Origin: an uncultured Bacilli bacterium
Lineage (GTDB): Bacteria; Bacillota_I; Bacilli_A; RF39; UBA660
Reading direction: 5' to 3'
Length of the DNA: 64,000 nt
Assembly: GCA_934168245.1 (NCBI GenBank)
Contig: CAKPMY010000006.1
Coordinates: forward strand, 22,170-86,169
Within the stretch, counting starts at the first letter, position 1; the number at the start of each line of letters is the position of its first letter. The notes beneath the pieces were generated by a model that saw nothing but the letters and a program-made list of their open reading frames with translations, was not told the DNA's origin and did not search any database. Positions 53,520-63,073 of the stretch are shown here, one piece after another. Made by a program: the position numbers and the translations under genes.

Positions 53520-56500
53520 ATGAAGAAAAACTATATTTATGTTATTAGTATTATTGTTATTATAATTGGTATTTTTAGTATTAATAGAAGTAATGTTTTT
53601 TCTGTTGTGAAAAGACAAGTATTAAATAGTTTAGGTGTTTATACAGAAGAGATTAAAAGTAATTCTATGGAGTCTAGTAATTATAATAAGGCTGGGTCTT
53701 TTAAATTGGATAAAAGTACTGAATGGAATAAATATGGGACTGCTAGAGTTAGTTTAGATATTGATTCGATTGTTAAGACTGGTAGTAATTATAAAGATAT
53801 AATTTTACTTATTCCTAGTATGGCTAATCTTGATAGATATGCTAAATATTTTTATGAAGATTCTAAAGGATTAATTGATTATCTTTTGGCTGATTCTAAT
53901 AATCGTATATCGATTGTTTCTTATAATGATGTAGAAACTACAGTTTTTAAATTTACTAATGATAAAGATAGTGCTAAAGAGTTTGTTAGTTCAATTACGT
54001 ATCAAGGTAATGATAGTTATAATGCTGGTTTAACAGGAACTAAAGAAGCATTAAATGGATATACTAAGACTAGTAACAGAGAAGTTATTACATTGTTTTT
54101 GACTTTTGGATTTGCATTAAATGAAGGTAGTGAGTATATGGTTACATATAACACTATTAAGAGTGAGTATCCCAATATTAAGTTTTATGGAATAATGTAT
54201 GGCTTAATAGATGATGACTTAAATATTTTAGATGATTTAGAGAAGTTTACTGATAAAATATGGGAGACTTATTTTGGTAATCCTACTAATGTATTATTAG
54301 AAGCAGCGATTGATCCGGATGATTATGAGAAGTTTATTGTAAATTATTATATAAATAATGACTATTTTACGGTGGAAGATACAAATGATATTGAGGCTGG
54401 TATGGGAGAGGTTTCTTTAGAAGAAGAGAATGGACAACAAAGAGTTGTTTGGGATTTGAGTAAGGCTAATTTCTATACTGGGGGAAATACTAATATGACT
54501 GTTGATTTAAAATTAAAAGATCAATATTTGGATATTAGTAATTATTATCCTTTAGATGAGAAAGTTAATGTTACTTCTAAAGTTTATGGAGATAAAGAAA
54601 TTACTTCTAGTAGTGATAGTATTTTAGTATTAAAAAATATGTATCAAGCTATTTATGATGTTAATGCTCCTGATGGGTGTGAAATTGATAGTACTGATCC
54701 TATTTCATATGGGGCTTTTCAAAATGTTATGATAGATAGTGAGCCTTTAACTTGTGATGACTATTTATTTAAAGGGTATAAGATACTTGATGAAGATAAG
54801 ACTGATATTACTATGGTTAATGATGATGTTTTTTTAATGCCGACACATGATGTTACAATTAGAGCAGTATGGGCTAAGCCTACAATTACTAAGTCAATAA
54901 TTGGTACAGTGTATGAAAGACCTACTTTGTATAGAGTTTTGGAAAATAAGAATAAAAGTAATCCTAATATGGTAAGTAAGTACAATGGTAATCATCAAGA
55001 TTCTCTTGATGGTAGTGGCAATAAGGAAATATATTATTATACATCGGCAGGTAAAAATAGTAATAATGTTTTATTTGCTAACATGTGTTGGAAAATAATT
55101 AGAACGACAGATACCGGTGGAGTTAAAATGATGTATAATGGAGAGGCTGATAAGGATGGCAAGTGTGGAACAGATAGAGATAACCATTTAGGATATAAGA
55201 ATGGAACTAAAACTATATCTGGTAGTTATTATTATGGAACAGATTATACTTATGATGGAGATACGAAAAAGTTCAGTTTAACTGGTAGTAAGACTATTTA
55301 TACTTGGAATGAGGCTAATAGTCAAAATTTAATTGGTAAATATACATGTCTTAGCACTAATAGTAATGATACTTGTAGTGAATTACAATTTATTGTAGGA
55401 TATTCTAACTCTACAACGGCTTATGTTTTATCTTTAAATTTTGATTCTATATATGAACAATTTGGACAAGTCATATTTAATACGAATGATGATTCTTTGG
55501 CTTATGCGGGCTATATGTATAATAAAGTATATAATAGTAGAAATAAGGACTTATCTAAGGCTTATGTTTTGTATTCCAAGACTTTAAGTGTTGATTTTTG
55601 GTATGCTGATAGTTTTACTTATGATGGAAGTTCTTATCATTTAGTTAATCCATATAAAGTTAGTTCAAGTAGTGATTATAGTAGTTTGACTGGAAAATAT
55701 ACATTTTTTAATACTTCTTCGTCGTATACTAGAGATAGCGTTTTTTATACTGCTGGAGTTGAGTCTAGTTATGCTTATTATAATGCTTATAAAAATGGTA
55801 CTAAGGATGAGGATACATATACATATGGGGATAGTTATCATAATGGTATTATAGGCGGCTATTTCATTGATAATTATACAACAATTACTGCTGCTGAGTT
55901 TTTTGATAAGAGAGATAGTCTAGTTGGTAAGTATGTGTGTAAAAATGCTTCTGATAATTTTTGCAGTACTATTTGGTATGTTTCATCTGTTAGTAAAGAA
56001 AATATAATTTATAATTCTTCTAGTAATGCATATAGATTTTCTACTGGGTTTACGACAACTGGTACTTCAGAGTATACTTTAAATGATGATTATATTGATA
56101 TGTGGGATTTTTCAGAGAGTAATTTGGAGAAACTAAAGAATCATAGATATACATGTTTTAATTCTACTGGTACATGTAGTGATAAAGTTTTTCAAGTTTA
56201 TAGATTTGGAGATGGGGCAATATATTATATTGAGGTTAATGATAATAAGGATATAGCGACTAGGCTTTCAGAAATGATAAATGCAGATGATGTTAATACT
56301 ACTGATTCTGTTATGAAACTTGCTACAGAGACTTGGTATGAAAGATATTTAGCCGACTATACTTCATATTTAGAGGATACAATATATTGTAATGATAGAA
56401 GTATTAAAGATGTAGCAGGATGGAATGATGATGGGGATATGACTTCATATTTTAAATTTAGTCAATCTGATGAAAAGACAGATTTATTCTGTGAAAATAT

Positions 56501-56837
56501 AACTGATAGATTTAGTGTTAATAATAGTAAGGCAAAACTTAGGTATCCAGTTGGATTGATTACTAGACCAGAAGTGAATCTTGTAGATACTTCTACTGTA
56601 CGTACTACTGCTTCAATGTATTTTATGTCTCCTTTATATTTAAAAGATTATATATTTAATTCCGAAACCTTGTTTATTAGTGCTTGTTTGTCAGGAGAAT
56701 ATGGTATTCCTTGGAATAATACTTCAATGAGTTCTGCTGGATTAAAACCGGTTATTTCATTAAGACCTAATACTGAATATACGACTGGTGATGGTACGAC
56801 TAGTAATCCTTATGTAATACAGACTGTTAGTAATTAG
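53520..56837 (+). CDS. Large surface protein with degenerate vWA domain, InlB-like module and Cys-hairpin repeats
   Basis: 1105 residues, anchored by an N-terminal signal/TM helix (about 5-22). Residues 93-290 align by eye with the vWA domain of the preceding gene, but the MIDAS motif DTSGSM is replaced by IPSMAN and TDG by TFG, so metal binding is probably lost. A Listeria-Bacteroides (InlB B-type) module follows (about 375-460, ending MPTHDVTIRAVW). Then comes the region FANMCWKIIRTTDTGG near 520 and four repeats of form GKYTC...TCS...V (near 600, 730, 800 and 875). The C-terminus has a DTIYCNDRSI segment and GLKPVISLRPNTEYTTGDG near 1075. No LPxTG motif. GGAG lies five bases before the ATG. 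Probably an extracellular adhesin-like protein; the ligand is unknown. Confidence 0.75.
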   Translation: MKKNYIYVISIIVIIIGIFSINRSNVFSVVKRQVLNSLGVYTEEIKSNSMESSNYNKAGSFKLDKSTEWNKYGTARVSLDIDSIVKTGSNYKDIILLIPSMANLDRYAKYFYEDSKGLIDYLLADSNNRISIVSYNDVETTVFKFTNDKDSAKEFVSSITYQGNDSYNAGLTGTKEALNGYTKTSNREVITLFLTFGFALNEGSEYMVTYNTIKSEYPNIKFYGIMYGLIDDDLNILDDLEKFTDKIWETYFGNPTNVLLEAAIDPDDYEKFIVNYYINNDYFTVEDTNDIEAGMGEVSLEEENGQQRVVWDLSKANFYTGGNTNMTVDLKLKDQYLDISNYYPLDEKVNVTSKVYGDKEITSSSDSILVLKNMYQAIYDVNAPDGCEIDSTDPISYGAFQNVMIDSEPLTCDDYLFKGYKILDEDKTDITMVNDDVFLMPTHDVTIRAVWAKPTITKSIIGTVYERPTLYRVLENKNKSNPNMVSKYNGNHQDSLDGSGNKEIYYYTSAGKNSNNVLFANMCWKIIRTTDTGGVKMMYNGEADKDGKCGTDRDNHLGYKNGTKTISGSYYYGTDYTYDGDTKKFSLTGSKTIYTWNEANSQNLIGKYTCLSTNSNDTCSELQFIVGYSNSTTAYVLSLNFDSIYEQFGQVIFNTNDDSLAYAGYMYNKVYNSRNKDLSKAYVLYSKTLSVDFWYADSFTYDGSSYHLVNPYKVSSSSDYSSLTGKYTFFNTSSSYTRDSVFYTAGVESSYAYYNAYKNGTKDEDTYTYGDSYHNGIIGGYFIDNYTTITAAEFFDKRDSLVGKYVCKNASDNFCSTIWYVSSVSKENIIYNSSSNAYRFSTGFTTTGTSEYTLNDDYIDMWDFSESNLEKLKNHRYTCFNSTGTCSDKVFQVYRFGDGAIYYIEVNDNKDIATRLSEMINADDVNTTDSVMKLATETWYERYLADYTSYLEDTIYCNDRSIKDVAGWNDDGDMTSYFKFSQSDEKTDLFCENITDRFSVNNSKAKLRYPVGLITRPEVNLVDTSTVRTTASMYFMSPLYLKDYIFNSETLFISACLSGEYGIPWNNTSMSSAGLKPVISLRPNTEYTTGDGTTSNPYVIQTVSN

Positions 56838-56870
56838 ATAATACATTTAGATATGTATTGTCTTTTTTTT
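56837..56870 (+). terminator. Rho-independent terminator of the 1105-aa surface protein gene
   Basis: GATAATACAT/ATGTATTGTC stem (one G-U) with TTAGAT loop, followed by TTTTTTTT. Confidence 0.8.
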
Positions 56871-56881
56871 ATCATTTTTGA

Positions 56882-56887
56882 TATAAT
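56882..56887 (+). promoter_or_regulatory. Extended -10 promoter of tlyA
   Basis: TGATATAAT (TATAAT at 56882-56887), with TTGTCT at 56858-56863 as possible -35 (18-base spacer) lying in the upstream terminator. Confidence 0.5.
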
Positions 56888-56909
56888 TTTGGTATTGGAA
56901 GCGATAAGT

Positions 56910-57704
56910 ATGAAAAATAGATTAGATAAAGAAATGGTTAGTAGAGGATTAGTACCTTCTAGAAGTAAAGCACAAGAATTGATTGATTCTTCATTAGTTT
57001 TAGTTAATGGGAAAGTTATTAGGAAATGTGGTTTTATAGTTACTGAGGAGAGTTTAATTACGGTACTTGATAATGATAAATTAAAATATGTATCAAGAGG
57101 GGGATTAAAACTAGAAAAGGCAATAGAGGAGTTTGGTATTACTTTTGAAGGGTTAAAAGTAATGGATATAGGATCTAGTACAGGAGGATTTTGTGATTGT
57201 GCTTTACAACATGGGGCGTCTTCTATTATAGCAATTGATGTAGGTAGTAATTTATTACATGAGAGTTTAAGAAGTAATAAAAGAATTGATTTGCATGAGA
57301 AGACTAATTTTAAAGAGTTAGATAGTAAATATTTTAAAGATATAGATATTATAGTATGTGATGTATCATTTATATCATTAAGACAGATTATAGAGAAAGT
57401 ATATAAAGAAAAGATAAGAATCGATTTAGTATGTTTAATAAAACCACAGTTTGAATGTGGCAAGGATATAGCAACTAAATATAAGGGTGTTATTTTAAAT
57501 AAAAATATTCATGTTGAGATAATTAATTCATTGAAGGAGTATTTTAATGGATTGGGATTTTATATTAAAAATTTAACTTATTCTCCAATAAAAGGTGGAG
57601 ATGGAAATATTGAGTATTTAGTTTATTTATCTAATAAGATTGATAAGAATAGTAATTTAGATATTTTAGGAATAGTTAATAGAGGTTTTAGTAATAAAGG
57701 GTGA
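56910..57704 (+). CDS. tlyA: TlyA family rRNA (cytidine-2'-O)-methyltransferase
   Basis: 264 residues. An N-terminal S4 RNA-binding domain (RLDKEMVSRGLVPSRSKAQELI...VLVNGKVI) is followed by the FtsJ/RrmJ-type Rossmann methyltransferase with YVSRGGLKLEKAI near residue 62, the SAM motif MDIGSSTGGFCDCALQHGA near 87, VCDVSFISLR and LIKPQFECGK. The family 2'-O-methylates rRNA cytidines and is often labelled hemolysin A. The start at 56910 has GGAAG upstream. It overlaps the ribosome site of the pseudouridine synthase gene, implying cotranscription. Confidence 0.92.
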   Translation: MKNRLDKEMVSRGLVPSRSKAQELIDSSLVLVNGKVIRKCGFIVTEESLITVLDNDKLKYVSRGGLKLEKAIEEFGITFEGLKVMDIGSSTGGFCDCALQHGASSIIAIDVGSNLLHESLRSNKRIDLHEKTNFKELDSKYFKDIDIIVCDVSFISLRQIIEKVYKEKIRIDLVCLIKPQFECGKDIATKYKGVILNKNIHVEIINSLKEYFNGLGFYIKNLTYSPIKGGDGNIEYLVYLSNKIDKNSNLDILGIVNRGFSNKG

Positions 57705-57709
57705 TTTAT

Positions 57710-58414
57710 TTGAAGAGGATTGATAGGATATTATCAGAACAGACTAATTATAGTAGGAAAGAGATAAAGAAGTTAGTTTCTAAGGGAGTTATTTCTGTTA
57801 ATGGTTGTGTTGTTAGAAAGTCAGATGAGAAGTATGATGAGGATAATATAAGTATTAAGATTAATGGAGAAGATATTAGTGTTAATAAACATTTTTATTT
57901 ATTATTAAATAAGCCTAAAGGGTATGTATCTACTACTGTTTCTGATAGTGATAAAACTGTTATTGATCTTGTTCCTGATAAGTATAAGACTAGGACTTTA
58001 TTTCCAGCAGGAAGACTTGATAAAGATACGACAGGACTTATGTTGATTACAGATGACGGAGTATTTGCTCATAATATATTGTCTCCAAAGAAACATATAA
58101 AGAAAGTATATGAAGTTGTTATTGATAAAGAGATTAGTGATGAGATGGTTAATGGTTTTAAAGAGGGAGTTAAGTTAAATGATGGGGAGTGTAAGAGTGC
58201 TTTGTTAGAAAAGATTGATATTAATAAATGTTTAGTTACTCTTACAGAAGGAAGATATCATCAGATTAAGAGAATGTTTGGCTGCTACAAGGCTAAAGTT
58301 TTAGAGTTAAAAAGAATTTGTATGGGTGAGTTATATTTACCAAGTGATTTGGCTGTTGGAAAGGTCCGTGAAGTAAGGGATGAAGAACTTTTAAAAATAC
58401 AAAGTAAAAAATAG
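57710..58414 (+). CDS. RsuA/RluB-family rRNA pseudouridine synthase
   Basis: 234 residues. An S4 domain (RIDRILSEQTNYSRKEIKKLVSKGVISVNG) is followed by the RsuA-type catalytic domain: LLNKPKGYVSTT near residue 65, the catalytic Asp in FPAGRLDKDTTGLML near 100, and EGRYHQIKRMFG near 180. The site modified (for example U516 of 16S rRNA for RsuA) is inferred from the family. I favour a TTG start at 57710 because GGGTGAT lies five bases upstream; the alternative GTG at 57701 is inside that site. Second gene of the tlyA unit. Confidence 0.88.
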   Translation: MKRIDRILSEQTNYSRKEIKKLVSKGVISVNGCVVRKSDEKYDEDNISIKINGEDISVNKHFYLLLNKPKGYVSTTVSDSDKTVIDLVPDKYKTRTLFPAGRLDKDTTGLMLITDDGVFAHNILSPKKHIKKVYEVVIDKEISDEMVNGFKEGVKLNDGECKSALLEKIDINKCLVTLTEGRYHQIKRMFGCYKAKVLELKRICMGELYLPSDLAVGKVREVRDEELLKIQSKK

Positions 58415-58440
58415 TGTGGTGACACTATTTTTTGTTTTTT
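58405..58440. terminator. Bidirectional terminator between rsuA-type gene and rarA
   Basis: AAAAAATAGTGT/ACACTATTTTTT perfect stem, GGTG loop, T-tracts in both directions. Confidence 0.85.
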
Positions 58441-59642
58441 AGGTGTTCTAATTTTGCATAGATTTCTTTTATTTGTTTTTCATAGCCAATATCTTTTGGA
58501 GTATAGTATTTTTTATTTTTAATTTTATCTGGTAAGTATTGTTGAACGACATAGGCTCCTTTATAGTCATGAGGATATTTATATTCAGTAGATGATGTTT
58601 TAATATGATTTGGGACATTTCCTACATTACCATTTTCTATATCTTCAATGGCTTTATCTAGAGCAATATGGGCAGTATTACTTTTAGGAGAAAGGGCCAT
58701 TTCAGTAACTATTGTTCCTAGAGGTATTCTTGCTTCTGGTAGACCAACTCTTTCGGCAGCATTAATAGCGGCATCTACTCTAGGGCCGATTGCTGGATTT
58801 GCTAGACCGATATCTTCATAGGCTATTACTGACATTCTTCGATATATTGAATCTAAGTCTCCTTCTATTATTAATCTTCCTAAATAATGAAGGGCGGCAT
58901 CTACATCACTTCCACGAATAGATTTTTGAAAAGCACTTAGTAAATCATAATGACCATCACCGTTTTTATCCGAGAAGAAAACTGGTTTATTATTTATAGT
59001 TCTGATCTTTTCTTCTGTTATTTTTTTATCATCTGTTGAGTAGTAAGATATTTCTAATAAGTTATAGGCATATCTTAGGTCGTTTCCAGCGAGTTTTGCA
59101 ATTAGATTGATACTTTTATCATCTATATCAATTCCGGCTAAATCTGGGTGTTTTATGGCTCTTTTTAAGCCTTCTACTATATCGGTAGTATCTAATTCTT
59201 GTAATTCAAATAATTGACATCTACTTCTAATAGCAGGGTTTATTGCATGATATGGATTAGAAGTAGTCATACCTATTAAAGTAATTAAGCCTGATTCTAA
59301 TTGTGGTAATAAGACATCTTGTTTATCTTTATTTAGACGATGTATTTCATCCATAATTAGAACGATACCGTCATATAGTTTGGCTTCTTCAATGACAACA
59401 TCTAGCTCTTTTTTAGTATTAATAGTAGCATTTAGAAAACGATATCTAACATTTAAGTCTTTTACTAAAGCATTAGCAATACTAGTTTTACCTATACCTG
59501 GTTTACCATATAAAATCATTGAAAATAACTTTTTATTTTTGACTAAGTTTGTTAATATTTTCCCTTCACCAATTAAATGTTTTTGTCCTATTACTTCGGA
59601 TAAGGAATTAGGAGCAAGTTTTATCGCTAATGGTTTATCCAT
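58425..59642 (-). CDS. rarA: Replication-associated recombination protein A (RarA/MgsA)
   Basis: 405 residues, AAA+ ATPase of the RarA/WRNIP1 family acting at stalled replication forks. Seen: LAIKLAPNSLSEVIGQKHL at the start, Walker A GKPGIGKT near residue 50, Walker B LIMDEIHRLNKDKQD near 98, sensor 1 MTTSNPYHAINPAIRSRC, and the C-terminal MgsA-type domain with SIRGSDVDAALHYLGRLI and EDIGLANP. The ATG at 59642 is preceded by AAGGTGAT. The gene is convergent with the tlyA unit. Confidence 0.94.
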   Translation of the reverse strand: MDKPLAIKLAPNSLSEVIGQKHLIGEGKILTNLVKNKKLFSMILYGKPGIGKTSIANALVKDLNVRYRFLNATINTKKELDVVIEEAKLYDGIVLIMDEIHRLNKDKQDVLLPQLESGLITLIGMTTSNPYHAINPAIRSRCQLFELQELDTTDIVEGLKRAIKHPDLAGIDIDDKSINLIAKLAGNDLRYAYNLLEISYYSTDDKKITEEKIRTINNKPVFFSDKNGDGHYDLLSAFQKSIRGSDVDAALHYLGRLIIEGDLDSIYRRMSVIAYEDIGLANPAIGPRVDAAINAAERVGLPEARIPLGTIVTEMALSPKSNTAHIALDKAIEDIENGNVGNVPNHIKTSSTEYKYPHDYKGAYVVQQYLPDKIKNKKYYTPKDIGYEKQIKEIYAKLEHLKNKK

Positions 59643-59726
59643 ATTTATCACCTTGTATTTCTTTTTTTCTACTTAATATTTTAACAGAGATAGTTATAAA
59701 TATCTAGAAAGTTTAGATAATTTTGG

Positions 59727-59732
59727 TATAAT
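59727..59732 (+). promoter_or_regulatory. Extended -10 promoter for xerD-deoB
   Basis: TTGGTATAAT with TATAAT at 59727-59732, 15 bases before the ATG. The 5' untranslated region would be very short. Confidence 0.5.
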
Positions 59733-59747
59733 ATATATGGTGATAGT

Positions 59748-60647
59748 ATGAGGATTAGTGATGCTATTTTAGATTTTATTAATTATTGTACTTTTGAGAA
59801 AGGCTTATCTAAGAAAACTGATGAGTCTTATACTAATGATTTAGAAGTATATGAAGAGTTTCTTAATAGTAGAGGAATTAATGAGGTTAGTGAGATTAGG
59901 GATGAGGATATTAAGGAGTTTTTAAAGTTACGTAGTAATGATAAGACAACGACTATTGCTCATAATTTAACGGTTATTAAGAATTTTCATTCTTATTTAT
60001 TAAGGGAGAAGATTGTTAGTAAGGATGTGTCATTATTTATTGAAAGACCGAAACTTAGAAAGAGTCTTCCTAGGACTTTAAGTGTTTCGGATGTGGAGAC
60101 TTTACTTAATATTAGTTTAGATACGGTATTTGACTATCGTAACAAGGCTATGTTAGAATTAATGTATGGCACAGGTTTGAGAGTTAGTGAGATTGTTAAT
60201 TTGAGTGTTAATGATATTGATTTAACTAATTGTGTTGTTAGAATTATGGGTAAAGGTAGTAAGGAAAGAGAGGTTCCTTTAGGTGAGTACTCTATTTATT
60301 ATTTAAAACTTTATTTAGATAGACGGAGAGAGATGCTAAAGGAAGGAAGACCTTGTGATAAGTTATTTTTAAATAATCATGGTACAGGTATGACAAGGCA
60401 AGGTTTTTTTAAGAACTTGAAACAGTTACTTTTGGAGAAAGGACTTAATCCTGATATTTCACCTCATACTTTGAGACATAGTTTTGCTACTCATTTATTA
60501 AATAATGGTGCTGATTTACGTAGTATTCAAGAGATGTTAGGACATTCTGATATTGCGACTACTAAGATATATACTCATGTTAGTGATGATAAAGTTATTG
60601 AGGATTATAAGAAGTTTCATCCTCGTAGTCATAAAGGAGATGTTTAA
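59748..60647 (+). CDS. xerD: Site-specific tyrosine recombinase XerC/XerD
   Basis: 299 residues, the normal Xer length. An N-terminal SAM-like core-binding domain (INYCTFEKGLSKKTDESYTNDL) is followed by the catalytic domain with Arg in MYGTGLRVSEI near residue 145, Lys in MGKGSKEREVP near 170, HTLRHSFATHLL near 242, HSD and the nucleophile Tyr in TKIYTHV near 279. It is expected to resolve chromosome dimers at dif. Its position directly before deoB matches the xerD(ripX)-deoB(drm) order of Bacillus, so XerD is preferred over XerC or a mobile-element integrase. Confidence 0.9.
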   Translation: MRISDAILDFINYCTFEKGLSKKTDESYTNDLEVYEEFLNSRGINEVSEIRDEDIKEFLKLRSNDKTTTIAHNLTVIKNFHSYLLREKIVSKDVSLFIERPKLRKSLPRTLSVSDVETLLNISLDTVFDYRNKAMLELMYGTGLRVSEIVNLSVNDIDLTNCVVRIMGKGSKEREVPLGEYSIYYLKLYLDRRREMLKEGRPCDKLFLNNHGTGMTRQGFFKNLKQLLLEKGLNPDISPHTLRHSFATHLLNNGADLRSIQEMLGHSDIATTKIYTHVSDDKVIEDYKKFHPRSHKGDV

Positions 60648-60649
60648 TC

Positions 60650-61819
60650 GTGAGATTTAAAAGAGTTTTTTTATTAGTACTTGATTCTGTTGGTGTTGGA
60701 GAGACAACAGACGCTATTAATTTTAATGATAATGGGGCTAATACACTAGGACATGTTAATGAGGCTTGTGATTTATTTATACCTAATTTAAAGAAAATTG
60801 GTTTTTTAGATACATTGACTATGAATGATAATCCAGGAGTTGATGCTTATTATACGATTGCTAAACCTATTAATGCTGGTAAAGATAGTTTAAATGGCCA
60901 TTATGAGATGCTTGGGATTAAGAATGATATTCCTTTTAGGACTTTTAATGAGGGCTTTACTTATGATATTTTAGCAGGAATTGAAAATGTTACAGGGCGC
61001 AGAGTTATTGGTAATAAGTGTTCTAATGATGATGTTAGTATTATTAATGAACTTGGTGAGAGACAACTTAATTATGGGACTTTAATTATTTATACTTCTG
61101 CTGATTCTGATTTACAGGTTGCTGCACATGAGGATTGTATTCCTATACCTACTTTATATCAATATTGTGAGAAAATTAGGGCGCTTACTTTGCATGAGGA
61201 TTGGAGAATTGGAAGAGTTATTGCTAGACCTTTTAATGGCACTGTTGGTAAGTTTAAGTTAATTAATAGTGCTAGACGTGATTATGCGGTTAAACCTCCT
61301 AAGAAGACGGTTATGGATAGTTTACTTGAAGAAAGTTATAATGTTATTGCGATTGGTAAGATTAATGATATATTTGATGGACAAGGAATTAATAAGAATA
61401 TTAAGGCTAATAATAATGCTGAGGCAGTTAATAAACTTATAGATATTATGGATAAGAACTTTACAGGATTATGTGTTGCCAATTTAAGTGATTTTGATAG
61501 TTTGTATGGACATACTAGAGATGTTTTAGGATATGGTCGTGCAATAGAAGAGTTTGATGTTGATATACCGATTATTTTGAATAAGTTGGAACTAGATGAT
61601 TTATTAATTATTACAGCTGATCATGGTAATGATCCTACTTTTAAAGGAAATGATCATACGAGAGAAAATGTTCCGGTTATTATGTATAGTCGTAATTTTA
61701 AGAAACCTGGTCGATTAAAGCAGTTTGATACGTTTGCTAATATAGGAGCAACTATTGCTGATAATTTTGAAGTGACTGTTCCAGAAATTGGTGTTAGTGT
61801 ACTTGATGAATTGAAATAA
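60650..61819 (+). CDS. deoB: Phosphopentomutase
   Basis: 389 residues of the alkaline-phosphatase superfamily, interconverting (deoxy)ribose-1-phosphate and -5-phosphate in nucleoside salvage. Seen: the metal-binding LLVLDSVGVGETTDA near residue 8, the catalytic Thr segment GANTLGHVNEA near 31, SLNGHYEMLG near 84, YTSADSDLQVAAHE near 148, and TADHGNDPT plus NDHTRENVPV near 324-345. The GTG start is preceded by AAAGGAG. It follows xerD after two bases, so the two are cotranscribed. Confidence 0.95.
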   Translation: MRFKRVFLLVLDSVGVGETTDAINFNDNGANTLGHVNEACDLFIPNLKKIGFLDTLTMNDNPGVDAYYTIAKPINAGKDSLNGHYEMLGIKNDIPFRTFNEGFTYDILAGIENVTGRRVIGNKCSNDDVSIINELGERQLNYGTLIIYTSADSDLQVAAHEDCIPIPTLYQYCEKIRALTLHEDWRIGRVIARPFNGTVGKFKLINSARRDYAVKPPKKTVMDSLLEESYNVIAIGKINDIFDGQGINKNIKANNNAEAVNKLIDIMDKNFTGLCVANLSDFDSLYGHTRDVLGYGRAIEEFDVDIPIILNKLELDDLLIITADHGNDPTFKGNDHTRENVPVIMYSRNFKKPGRLKQFDTFANIGATIADNFEVTVPEIGVSVLDELK

Positions 61820-61853
61820 TTTGTAATATATAAAAAATAGTGTGGTGTAGATT

Positions 61854-63035
61854 ATGAGTACTTTTGATATTAATTATGATGAGAATTCTGAATTTGCAAG
61901 TTTAGATGTTTGGCCAAGTGATTTTAATAATCCTGATTTGATTGAACAAATTAATGATTTTTGCTCTTCACATCCTGAATTACGTACTATGTATATTTCC
62001 CCTTCGTTTTCATATAATGATTATTTAAGACTTCTTACAGGTAGCAATTTACAGAAAAAATATGGTTATTATGATAGATTGATGTTTGAAAAGACTTTTT
62101 ATGATAATTATGATAAAATTGAATATCCAGAAAAACTTTCTTTAGAAATTCGAAAGGCTAGCGCCTATAGTAAATCAAGACAAGTCAGTCATTTTGAATA
62201 TGATTATTTTCCATTAAATGAATGTGTGGAGATGAATAAAAAAATCAAATTATTTACTAGGGATATTAAAGAGTCTGAACTTTCACCATTTGAAAAATCA
62301 ATGGCATTATATGTACTTGCAACACATTTTATAGATAGTTATAAAAGTAATGGTGATCAGGTTGCTGCGGATAAAGATTCACAGTCATCTTGTATTTATG
62401 TATTACGAGATGATGAAACAGGCTACAATATTCAATGTGCAGGCTATACTGATTTGTTTTGCAGAATGGCTGCTGAATGTGGTATTTCTACCAAGACTAT
62501 GCAAATTGATGTTGCTGGTGGTAATGGACATGAGGTTGCAGTTGTTGATATAGATGATACAAAATATGGTATTTATGGTAGTTTTATTTGTGATGTTAGA
62601 AATGGTTCTGATTTTAGGGAAATAATTGATGCTATGGCTCATAGTCGGAATAATAAACGTAAAGCCGAAGGAATTAGAACTTATCCTTATTACTCTTATA
62701 TTGATTTAACTAATTTTTGTTTATCTTGTAGTGATTATGATACTTATTTTAGAGAAAATACAGGACTTCAGGCTTCTTCTATTAAATATGAGATTGATAC
62801 TAATCTTGTTGATGGGGATATGAGTAATATCATTTCCGATGAAAGAATTAGTGTTTATAATATGACTCAAGCATTGGGACAGGTATATGGTTTTATTGAT
62901 GAGAGCAATGGTAGGGATGATGGAGTAGAAGATGTTACTGATTTTTCTATTCATCTCCTTGAAACTGTTAGAAAAACTATTGACGAAGGTAAAGCTAAAG
63001 AAAAGGAAAATACTGAGAAAAATAGGGCAGTTTAG
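61854..63035 (+). CDS. Transglutaminase-like cysteine protein of unknown role
   Basis: 393 residues, no signal peptide or membrane helix. A central segment resembles the transglutaminase-like core: a candidate nucleophile Cys in NIQCAGYTDLFCRMAAECGI near residue 195, His in GNGHEVAVVDI near 226 and Asp in YGIYGSFICDVRN near 245. N- and C-terminal parts (1-120, 290-393) are unfamiliar; the C-terminus is Glu/Lys-rich. The Cys-His-Asp order supports a transglutaminase/cysteine peptidase fold, but cytoplasmic location and substrate are open. It lies 34 bases after deoB; the ribosome site is poor (GTGGTG). Confidence 0.6.
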   Translation: MSTFDINYDENSEFASLDVWPSDFNNPDLIEQINDFCSSHPELRTMYISPSFSYNDYLRLLTGSNLQKKYGYYDRLMFEKTFYDNYDKIEYPEKLSLEIRKASAYSKSRQVSHFEYDYFPLNECVEMNKKIKLFTRDIKESELSPFEKSMALYVLATHFIDSYKSNGDQVAADKDSQSSCIYVLRDDETGYNIQCAGYTDLFCRMAAECGISTKTMQIDVAGGNGHEVAVVDIDDTKYGIYGSFICDVRNGSDFREIIDAMAHSRNNKRKAEGIRTYPYYSYIDLTNFCLSCSDYDTYFRENTGLQASSIKYEIDTNLVDGDMSNIISDERISVYNMTQALGQVYGFIDESNGRDDGVEDVTDFSIHLLETVRKTIDEGKAKEKENTEKNRAV

Positions 63036-63073
63036 TAATATTTTTTATTAATGGTTAAGTAATAAAAATATAT

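Noticed and set aside
59748..60647. Mobile-element integrase
   Set aside because: Length, motifs and the position directly before deoB match housekeeping XerD; no attachment sites, excisionase or other phage genes are seen.
58407..61855. Repeated string AAAAAATAGTGTGGTG at 58407 and near 61838
   Set aside because: At 58407 it is half of a terminator hairpin and near 61838 it lies in the leader of the 61854 gene without a hairpin; likely chance similarity.
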